Part shown: piece by piece, positions 33,369 to 39,772 of the stretch
Layout of the letters: every line of letters begins with the position of its first letter
Position numbering within the stretch: position 1 is the first letter of the stretch
Assembly (NCBI GenBank): GCA_964586425.1
Contig: CAZPHI010000016.1
Location: 1 to 42,484, forward strand
Length of the DNA stretch: 42,484 nucleotides
Direction of reading: 5' to 3'
Source of the DNA: CAZPHI01 sp964586425
GTDB taxonomy: Bacteria > Bacillota > Clostridia > Lachnospirales > Lachnospiraceae
The notes under the pieces: model-generated
Databases searched by the model: none
What the model saw: only the letters and a program-made list of their open reading frames with translations
What the model was told of the DNA's origin: nothing
Made by a program: the position numbers and the translations under genes

Positions 33369-35204
33369 ATGTGTGGAATATCCGGTTTTTACAATAGTAA
33401 CGCTAACTATACCGACAACAACTATGCCAATGACATTCTTACCAAGATGAATAAAACACTTTCCCACAGAGGTCCCGATGGCAAAGGGCTTATTGCATAC
33501 CCTCACTGTGGTCTTGCGCATGTGCGTCTTTCAATTATTGATTTGATATCCGGCGACCAGCCTATGACATTTGTATGTGAAGGTAATTCTTACTCCATCG
33601 TGCACAATGGCGAGATATATAATATGCATGCAATAAAATCTGATTTGTTAAGTCTGGGATTCAAATTCAAAACAACAAGTGATACTGAAATTATCTTAAA
33701 AGCCTATATTGCGTATGGTGAAGACTTTGTCACTAAGCTCAATGGCATATTTGCCTTTGCAATATATGATCATTCTCACGACAAACTTCTTCTATACCGC
33801 GACCACTCTGGTGTCAAACCTCTCTTCTATGCGTTTCATAATAATACGCTTATCTTCTCCTCTGAGATAAAGGGGCTCTTTTGTTTTCCTGACTTTAAGC
33901 CCATTATTGATGATAACAGTCTTCGTGAAGTTCTGGGACTTGGTCCGGCAAAGACTTATGGTAAAGGTGTATTCAAAGGTGTACGCGAAGTATTAGCGGG
34001 ACACTTCATCGTATATAGTGCAAAAGCATTTACTGACAAATGCTATTGGCAGCTCAAGAGCAGGCCTCACCCCGATGATTTTGATACTACTGTTGACAAG
34101 GTAAGATTTCTAGTTACAGATGCCATAAAGATGCAGATGATTTCAGATATTCCCATCTCAACTTTTCTTTCTGGTGGAATAGACAGCAGCATCGTTACCG
34201 CAATCTGTAGCAGTGAACTGCAAAAGCAAGGTAAAGTTCTTAACACCTTCTCCTTTGATTTTGAAGACAACTCGCAATATTTTAAAGCGAACAAATTCCA
34301 GCCATCCATCGACCGTCCTTATGTCGACATTATGAAAGATTACTGTCACACCAATCATCGCTATCTGACCTGCAGTAATGACGACCAGTTCCAATACCTT
34401 TTTGACTGTGTTGATGCAAGAGACCTCCCATGTATGGCTGATGTAGAATCCTCAATGATGTATTTTTGCAGCAAGGTTGTGCCTTTTAACAAAGTAACTC
34501 TTACAGGAGAGTGCGCCGATGAGATTTTTGGTGGATATCCTTGGTTCCATAAGAAGGAATGCTTTGATGCTGACATCTTCCCTTGGTCCATGGATATGAC
34601 GCCTCGAACATGCCTACTCAAAGACGATGTGAATGAGACACTTGACCTTACCACATATGTCAAAAATGCTTATAATCAAACTTTAGCTGAGACTCCCCGC
34701 TATACAGAGGACTCACCAATCGAAAAACGTCGACGTGAAATTGCCTGGCTTAATCTTAAGTGGTTCATGGTTACGTTGCTTGACCGCATGGACCGAACCA
34801 GTATGCATTGTGGGCTTGAGGCCAGAGTTCCCTTTGCTGATTATCGAATTATCGAATATCTCTGGAATGTACCATGGGATATGAAATCGCCTGATAATAT
34901 GGTAAAAGGACTTCTTCGTAAGGCATGTGCTCCATTTCTGCCTGAAAGTATTGCCTACAGAAAAAAATGTCCATATCCAAAGACTTATCATCCTGAATAT
35001 GAACATATGTTAAAGGAGCATCTACTTGATATAATTAACTCACCAAACGAACCTGTCAACTCTCTTCTTGACAAAGACAATGTTATTCACTGGCTCGATA
35101 CGCCGCACGATTATGGCCGTCCATTCTATGGCCAGCTGATGGCTGGTCCTCAACAAATCGCCTATCTGCTACAGCTTAATTATTGGCTGAACACCTACCG
35201 GTAA
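33369..35204 (+). CDS. asnB: Glutamine-hydrolysing asparagine synthetase
   Basis: 611 residues. Class II glutaminase domain: Cys2 (MCGISGFYNS), LSHRGPDG, HVRLSIID, IVHNGEIYN and SDTEIILKAY. The synthetase domain has the PP-loop STFLSGGIDSSIVTAI near residue 265, LTGECADEIFGGYPWF and RMDRTSMHCGLEARVPFADY. It converts aspartate and glutamine to asparagine and glutamate with ATP. It begins 5 bases after dpaB, with GAAAGGGG inside the end of dpaB, so it belongs to the same unit. In Bacillus a sporulation-specific paralogue (AsnO) exists, and the present coupling to dipicolinate synthesis suggests the same for this copy. That inference rests on the operon only. Confidence 0.95.
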   Translation: MCGISGFYNSNANYTDNNYANDILTKMNKTLSHRGPDGKGLIAYPHCGLAHVRLSIIDLISGDQPMTFVCEGNSYSIVHNGEIYNMHAIKSDLLSLGFKFKTTSDTEIILKAYIAYGEDFVTKLNGIFAFAIYDHSHDKLLLYRDHSGVKPLFYAFHNNTLIFSSEIKGLFCFPDFKPIIDDNSLREVLGLGPAKTYGKGVFKGVREVLAGHFIVYSAKAFTDKCYWQLKSRPHPDDFDTTVDKVRFLVTDAIKMQMISDIPISTFLSGGIDSSIVTAICSSELQKQGKVLNTFSFDFEDNSQYFKANKFQPSIDRPYVDIMKDYCHTNHRYLTCSNDDQFQYLFDCVDARDLPCMADVESSMMYFCSKVVPFNKVTLTGECADEIFGGYPWFHKKECFDADIFPWSMDMTPRTCLLKDDVNETLDLTTYVKNAYNQTLAETPRYTEDSPIEKRRREIAWLNLKWFMVTLLDRMDRTSMHCGLEARVPFADYRIIEYLWNVPWDMKSPDNMVKGLLRKACAPFLPESIAYRKKCPYPKTYHPEYEHMLKEHLLDIINSPNEPVNSLLDKDNVIHWLDTPHDYGRPFYGQLMAGPQQIAYLLQLNYWLNTYR

Positions 35205-35219
35205 TTCATCTATAATATA

Positions 35220-35393
35220 TTACATCTGATGTCTGACAATCTTGTACTCATCATCAAGTTGATAATATGGGCAGTCTTTGAATGAACTGCTCATAAACTT
35301 GCTACATTCATCCTCATCAAGATCTACTTCGCAGATGTAATAATCCATCTCCTCGTCATAGACATAGTTGGCACAGCTTTCACAATTAACCAT
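35220..35393 (-). CDS. DUF6472 family cysteine-rich small protein
   Basis: 57 codons reading MVNCESCANYVYDEE at the start and DEYKIVRHQM at the end, with five cysteines (C4, C7, C21, C30, C41). The N-terminal CxxC and the later cysteines suggest a small metal-binding knuckle. This matches my memory of DUF6472 proteins in Lachnospiraceae; no function is known. A good ribosome site AGAGG lies 6 bases before the ATG. It converges on asnB, with 15 bases between stop codons, and diverges from the DUF421 gene. It is strongly acidic (many Asp and Glu). Confidence 0.78.
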   Translation of the reverse strand: MVNCESCANYVYDEEMDYYICEVDLDEDECSKFMSSSFKDCPYYQLDDEYKIVRHQM

Positions 35394-35430
35394 TATTTAC
35401 CTCTTTTCCTAATTAGTGTTTTGTATGTAT

Positions 35431-35481
35431 AAAATCTTCGGCGTATGTTAATACTATATGTATTAATAAGCCGGAGATTTT
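35431..35481. repeat. Long imperfect inverted repeat in the divergent DUF6472/DUF421 promoter region
   Basis: AAAATCTTCGGC (35431-35442) pairs with GCCGGAGATTTT (35470-35481) with one G-T pair. A second inner stem is TTAATAC-TATAT-GTATTAA. Its place between two diverging genes makes an ordinary terminator unlikely; it may be an operator or a relic repeat unit. Confidence 0.65.
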
Positions 35482-35502
35482 TATCGTATATCTGGTTTGC
35501 AT

Positions 35503-35526
35503 ATTATTATTATTATTATTATTATT
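35503..35526. repeat. (ATT)8 microsatellite in the leader of the DUF421 gene
   Basis: Eight perfect ATT units end 3 bases before the AGGAGG ribosome site (35530-35535) of the 35543-36253 gene. Slippage would change the length of the leader or promoter spacer without touching the reading frame. Confidence 0.9.
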
Positions 35527-35542
35527 AACAGGAGGCTTTGTT

Positions 35543-36253
35543 ATGCAGGATGTAATTAAAATAATACTACTTTCACTTGGCTCCGTCATCGCTCTTTTAC
35601 TTCTTGCCAAGATAATGGGCTACCGACAATTATCTGAGATGAGTATGTTCGACTATATCCTCAGTATAACCATCGGTTCAATCGCTGCTGAGATGGCAAC
35701 CTCTTTAGAGGATAATTTTGTTAATCCTCTTGTTGCAATGATTGTGTATGCACTTGTATCATGGATTTTATCAGTACTGTGTACAAAGACTATATTATTC
35801 CGGCGAATAATAATTGGCAAACCTTTAGTTCTGCTTAATAACAATAAACTCTATGAGAACAATCTGCGTAAAGCAAAGTTAGATATTAACGAATTCCTCG
35901 AGCAATGCCGTGTCAGTGGATATTTTGATATATCACAGCTTCAATCTGCAGTTCTTGAAACCAATGGTAAGATTAGTTTTCTTCCCAAAGCTAATTACCG
36001 CCCCACTACGCCTGAGGATTTCAAGCAAAAACCTGAACCATCATCACTATGTGCCAATGTTATTATTGATGGTAATATAATGCATCGTAATCTCAAAGCC
36101 TGTGGCAAGGACGAAAACTGGCTGTATAACGAGCTCAAAGCCAATAACATTGTATCTGTAGAGCTTATTCTTCTTGCTACCTGTGACACTAATAACACAT
36201 TCACCTACTACGAAAAGCAAGGTGATAACTTGCCTCATGAATATTTTACCTGA
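35543..36253 (+). CDS. DUF421 (YetF-like) membrane protein
   Basis: 236 residues. Three membrane helices fill the first 85 residues (IKIILLSLGSVIALLLLAKI, YILSITIGSIAAEM, LVAMIVYALVSWILSVLC). The soluble DUF421 domain follows: IIGKPLVLLNNNKLYENNLR, LEQCRVSGYFDISQLQSAVL, ETNGKISFLPK, NVIIDGNIMHRNLKACGKDENWL and VELILLATCDTNNTFTYYEK. DUF421 proteins of the YetF and 2Duf type sit in the spore inner membrane of bacilli and affect resistance or germination; others are vegetative. Here it lies between dpaAB-asnB and a GerA/SpoVAF-like gene, which supports a spore role by context only. The ribosome site is strong (AGGAGG). Confidence 0.88.
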   Translation: MQDVIKIILLSLGSVIALLLLAKIMGYRQLSEMSMFDYILSITIGSIAAEMATSLEDNFVNPLVAMIVYALVSWILSVLCTKTILFRRIIIGKPLVLLNNNKLYENNLRKAKLDINEFLEQCRVSGYFDISQLQSAVLETNGKISFLPKANYRPTTPEDFKQKPEPSSLCANVIIDGNIMHRNLKACGKDENWLYNELKANNIVSVELILLATCDTNNTFTYYEKQGDNLPHEYFT

Positions 36254-36287
36254 TTATCATCATACGCAATATCTATCCCTAATATCT

Positions 36288-37363
36288 CTATCCAAATATA
36301 CAATCAATATCTGTAACAATACTTTCATCAAGCATATTCCGGTCAGACATATCTCTTAGGATATTCATAGCCGCTTCATGTCCCAAACCATTCTTATATG
36401 GTCTGTCTTCTATTAATGCCTGATATATATCAAGACAAGCCATAAGTCTCTCATTAAATGATAGATTTTCCGCCTTTTTACCGAATGGGTATCCACTTCC
36501 ATCCAATTTTTCATGATGTGATGAAGCCCACAAAGTAATATCTTCAAAGCCCGATATCTTCCTCAATATATCAAAAGTATAATATGCATGATTTTGTATA
36601 TGCCTATATTCTTCTTTTGTTAATTTGTCGGGTTTTTCAAGAATATCCTTGTCAACAACCAATTTTCCTATATCATGCAAAGCTCCCGCAAGATATAGTT
36701 TGCAACTGTTTCATCATCATAGCCATAGAATTCTCCCATCACTTTGGCTTTTTGCGCTATTCCTAATGAATGATGTCTGGTAAATTCTGATTTGTAATCA
36801 ATAATCTCAGCAAAAATTGTTGCCAAATCCATTACCTCGTCATCTGTCATCTCTCTAATCGAAGGTGGAAGCTGCTCACACAGAAGCACATTGATTTTCT
36901 CACCCTCAATAGCTTTCATCTTCTCATATGTCATTCCATTGATAAATGCTTCAACACACTGTGCAGAAAAAAGTATATTCTCATTATTCTTAATAAAATC
37001 AATTATTTTATCATATTTACTTTTATTAATATAGCTTAAGTCATAACTTGCATCAATATAATCTGCAATATGAATTATCTGTGCCATCATTGGAGTATCT
37101 TTTGCTTTCTTACCGAATGCCCCTGTACCATCTGCATTATCATATTCACTTTTTATATACTCTGTTAATGCATTATCATGTAATGTGGCAAGAGCTGCAA
37201 GATCAAGAAGATTATCATCATCAAGTCCAAATTGCTGCCCAATTATATAGCTTATATATGCAACTCTTTTACCATGAAACACGGTTACTCCTAAAAGCTC
37301 ATGTTCTACACAATCCAAGGCATAGGATACAGAATATAACATCTCATTAAAATTAACTTCCAT
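36288..37363 (-). pseudogene. HD-GYP domain phosphodiesterase, single-base frameshift
   Basis: With one base restored at about 36695 the gene encodes some 358 residues. The N-terminal half is a degenerate HD domain (VFHGKRVAYISYIIGQQFG, LATLHDNALTEYIK, MAQIIHIADYIDASYDL). The C-terminal half is a genuine HD-GYP domain: ALHDIGKLVVDKDILEKP, HIQNHAYYTFDIL and HHEKLDGSGYPFGKKAENL. HD-GYP proteins hydrolyse cyclic di-GMP. The upstream frame ends in YILRELCMI, whereas the shifted frame reads LAGALHDIGKL, the expected sequence. Frameshift or sequencing error therefore separates the sensory half from the catalytic half. A ribosome site AGAGG lies before the first ATG. The window also contains a c-di-GMP riboswitch. 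Confidence 0.87.
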
Positions 37364-37464
37364 CGGAAACCTCTTTCCTGCAAATAGAGAAAATCTGCAC
37401 TTTTTATATATGCATATATTATATATCTTTTATGATTAAAAATCACTATTTTATGAAAATATGG

Positions 37465-37486
37465 TTATAAATATATTATAAATATA
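37465..37486. repeat. Perfect 11-bp tandem duplication before the GerA-like gene
   Basis: TTATAAATATA occurs twice head to tail and ends 4 bases before AGGAGG of the 37501-39000 gene. It lies in the leader and could alter ribosome-site access; it may also be chance in AT-rich DNA. Confidence 0.7.
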
Positions 37487-37500
37487 TCTAGGAGGAACAC

Positions 37501-39000
37501 ATGAGCAGCAATACAACAATGAATGAACCAGATAAATCTTCTAATCAGACATCTTCTATATCATCACAGCTGTCGGATAATAAACAAATACTTAATTCCA
37601 TGCTTCCTTTAGGAAATAGTTTTGATATAATGACTCGTGAACTTATAATTGGAGGACATTCTTCTTACTGGATTGGAATTAATGGTTTTTGTAACACCAG
37701 CATACTTTCTGAAATCTTTTCCGATATACAAAATCCGCTGTACATGGATGGCTATGAACTTACGGATATTAAAGCATTTATCCAAAAGAAGATAGGATAC
37801 TCGCAGATATCACTATGCTCCGATATGAACGAAGCGATTCATCAACTGCTATCTGGTCCATCCGTCCTTTTTATTGATGGATTTTCCGATGCTATCATTA
37901 TCGATGCAAGAAATTACCCCATGAGGAGTGTGAGTGAACCTGACACCGAGAAGGTCATCAAAGGTGCTAAAGATGGTTTTGTTGAAACTATGGTTTACAA
38001 CACCGCAATGATTAGACGCCGTATTCGCAACAGTCATCTAACTTATAAAATCTGTCGGGTTGGCAGTGATTCAGCAACCGATGTATGCATTGGTTATATT
38101 GACGGCAAAGCTGATGAAAATGTTGTCAAAGCCATTACGGATAAGCTTAATTCACTAAGCGTGACTTCCCTTACGATGGGAGCAAAAAGTCTGGAAGAAC
38201 TTATTGTCAAAAAGTCACTTTTACACCCACTTCCGAATCTTTTAATGACAGAGCGCCCTGATGTCTGTTGCAGCTATCTTTCAGAAGGGTATGTAATACT
38301 TATTGTAGACAATAGTCCTGTAGTAATGATACTCCCTTGTACAATCTTTCAATTTACGCAAAGTCCTGAAGATTACTACAAAAGTCCGAGCGTTGGCAAT
38401 TACCTGCGATTTGTCAGATTCTTTAGTATCCTTGCAAGCTTATTAATTCTCCCTCTATTTCTTTTGCTTTCTGCCTGGTTTCCTGATATACCCGAACAAT
38501 GGCGGCTAGTCAAGGGTGGTGTCAACAATCCTTTTGAGCTGCTTATATATGTGCTTTTTATTGAAATTGGACTTGACCTTTTCAAATACGCATCAGCACA
38601 CTCTTCTAGTGGTTTTTCAGGATCACTTGCGATTGTTGGCGGACTCATTATCAGTGATGTTGCAATCTCACTTAATTGGGCATCTATGGAAGTTCTGTTC
38701 TATGGTGCTGCCACTATGCTTACCACACTTAGTCTGCCTAATATTGAATTTGGAGAGGCAATAAGAATGTATCGTATTCTTCTTGTGATATTAACTGGTT
38801 TTCTTGGAATATATGGTTTTATCATCGGAATTATCCTAATTACTATATCAGTTATCACTACTCCGGTTTTTGGTGGGAAAAGCTACTTTTGGCCGCTATA
38901 CCCTTTCAATTGGGATGCATTAAAGACATTGATATTCAGATACCCTACTGCCAAAGCTCAGCCAAGTACTGTATGGAACAAAAGCAATAAGCATAGATAA
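37501..39000 (+). CDS. GerA-family spore membrane protein, SpoVAF-like
   Basis: 499 residues. A soluble N-terminal region (about 1-300) has YWIGINGFCNTSILSEIFS, GPSVLFIDGFSDAIIIDARN, YPMRSVSEPDTEKVIKGAKD and GFVETMVYNTAMIRRRIRN. The phrase 'SEP-x-x-E-x-V-x-G-x-x-D-G-F-x-E' is the GerA family hallmark. Five membrane segments follow (LASLLILPLFLLLSAWF, LLIYVLFIEIGLDLFKYA, GSLAIVGGLIISDVAISL, VILTGFLGIYGFIIGI). The C-terminus SYFWPLYPFNWDALKTLIFR favours SpoVAF over the GerAA subunit of a germinant receptor. No GerAB or GerAC partner is adjacent. The role is in spore germination, perhaps ion release. The ribosome site is AGGAGG. A CATATATTA string at 37413 could be a sporulation -10, but no matching -35 is seen. 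Confidence 0.88.
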   Translation: MSSNTTMNEPDKSSNQTSSISSQLSDNKQILNSMLPLGNSFDIMTRELIIGGHSSYWIGINGFCNTSILSEIFSDIQNPLYMDGYELTDIKAFIQKKIGYSQISLCSDMNEAIHQLLSGPSVLFIDGFSDAIIIDARNYPMRSVSEPDTEKVIKGAKDGFVETMVYNTAMIRRRIRNSHLTYKICRVGSDSATDVCIGYIDGKADENVVKAITDKLNSLSVTSLTMGAKSLEELIVKKSLLHPLPNLLMTERPDVCCSYLSEGYVILIVDNSPVVMILPCTIFQFTQSPEDYYKSPSVGNYLRFVRFFSILASLLILPLFLLLSAWFPDIPEQWRLVKGGVNNPFELLIYVLFIEIGLDLFKYASAHSSSGFSGSLAIVGGLIISDVAISLNWASMEVLFYGAATMLTTLSLPNIEFGEAIRMYRILLVILTGFLGIYGFIIGIILITISVITTPVFGGKSYFWPLYPFNWDALKTLIFRYPTAKAQPSTVWNKSNKHR

Positions 39001-39012
39001 TAAACCTAATAA

Positions 39013-39063
39013 TAAAAAAAGAGCTTTCGCCCGATAGAAATTAATCTATCAGACAAAAGCTCT
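39013..39063 (-). terminator. Terminator of the cold-shock gene
   Basis: AGAGCTTT pairs with AAAGCTCT and an inner GATAG with CTATC. On the minus strand the hairpin is followed by seven T residues. It sits between the convergent GerA-like and csp genes. Confidence 0.85.
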
Positions 39064-39083
39064 CATGCTTAATTTGGTCTAAA

Positions 39084-39287
39084 TTATGCTAAATAAACGT
39101 TAACTGCCTGTGGTCCTCTTTTACCATCTGTTACATCAAATGTAACCTTCTGGCCATCTTCAAGAGATTTGTAACCATCTACAGCGATTCCTGAAAAATG
39201 TACGAATACATCTTCTCCGTTCTCGTCGTTTGTGATAAATCCGAAACCTTTCTGAGCATTAAACCATTTAACTGTACCTTTATTCAT
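39084..39287 (-). CDS. Cold-shock domain protein
   Basis: 67 residues, a single OB-fold cold-shock domain. RNP1 is KGFGFI (residues 13-18) and RNP2 is VFVHF (27-31); GTVKWFNAQKGF and GPQAVNV are family constants. It binds single-stranded RNA and DNA and acts as an RNA chaperone. The ribosome site is GGAGG, 8-9 bases before the ATG. A terminator-like hairpin stands about 52 bases upstream in the same direction (39334-39394), which hints at leader control of the kind known for csp mRNAs. The gene is followed by a strong terminator and is monocistronic. Confidence 0.95.
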   Translation of the reverse strand: MNKGTVKWFNAQKGFGFITNDENGEDVFVHFSGIAVDGYKSLEDGQKVTFDVTDGKRGPQAVNVYLA

Positions 39288-39333
39288 TGAAAGATACCTC
39301 CTATAAAATAATATTATATTTCAATCGATATAT

Positions 39334-39394
39334 AAAAAACACACGCTTTTGTAAAACATCAAATTAAGAAGATGATGTCTTGCAAAAACGTGTG
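39334..39394 (-). terminator. Terminator-like hairpin in the csp leader
   Basis: On the minus strand CACACG pairs with CGTGTG, then TTTTG-type pairs and GATG/CATC form a long interrupted stem; the 3' arm is followed directly by TTTTTT. It ends only 46 bases before the csp start codon, too close for a full promoter to fit between easily. Confidence 0.65.
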
Positions 39395-39595
39395 AAATCA
39401 AAATCTAATTCAAAATACTTTATTATAATACCATCAGCATACAGAAAAGTCAATACTTTTTTTAGAATTTTTCGTTTATTTTTTTTACATAATCTTACAC
39501 CTTTGGAAATGCTCTACTATTGTCTATACATTGCATCTTTGATACAATCATCTTGTCCTTAGCTAAGACAAATACAAACGAGGAGGTACTACAAT

Positions 39596-39667
39596 ATGTG
39601 TTTCAATTTTAATAGTTGTTCAGATATTTTTAATGCTATCTGTAAGTTCTTCGGTTTCGGATGCTAA
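39596..39667 (+). CDS. Four-cysteine micro-ORF (23 residues)
   Basis: The frame reads MCFNFNSCSDIFNAICK then FFGFGC and stops, with Cys at 2, 8, 16 and 23. A perfect GAGGAGG lies 8-9 bases before the ATG. Upstream is a palindrome CTTAGCTAAG flanked by TTGTC/GACAA (39553-39571), and downstream a strong hairpin (39708-39741). It is hydrophobic, rich in Phe (five of 23), and has one Lys. It does not match any family I know. It could be a small membrane-active or signalling peptide, a precursor, or a leader-type ORF. No maturation enzyme or exporter is close by. Translation is supported by the ribosome site alone. The rest of the 39288-39772 interval contains only the hairpins described. Confidence 0.5.
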   Translation: MCFNFNSCSDIFNAICKFFGFGC

Positions 39668-39707
39668 TCACATTCCAGCTGCATAGATTTTAGATAGTCT
39701 TTTAATG

Positions 39708-39741
39708 CTCAACCAGCTGTTTCCACTCACAGCTGGCTGAG
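39708..39741. repeat. Strong hairpin after the micro-ORF
   Basis: CTCA-A-CCAGCTGT, an 8-base loop, ACAGCTGG-C-TGAG: 12 pairs with one mismatch. No T run follows on either strand, so it is a stable RNA hairpin rather than a canonical terminator. It lies 41 bases after the micro-ORF and 32 bases after the helicase stop codon (minus strand). Confidence 0.75.
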
Positions 39742-39772
39742 TTTACATATCTATACATAGTTCTACATTGCT

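Noticed and set aside
35413..35610. Minus-strand reading frame with a run of Asn opposite the ATT repeat
   Set aside because: The Asn run is only the complement of the microsatellite; the frame overlaps the DUF421 start and has no ribosome site.
37413..37421. CATATATTA as a sigma-G or sigma-K promoter of the SpoVAF-like gene
   Set aside because: The same string occurs in the dpaA promoter, but here no -35 element stands at the right distance, and the region is very AT-rich.
39708..39741. Hairpin as a rho-independent terminator
   Set aside because: The stem is strong but neither strand has a T run after it, so I list it as a hairpin only.
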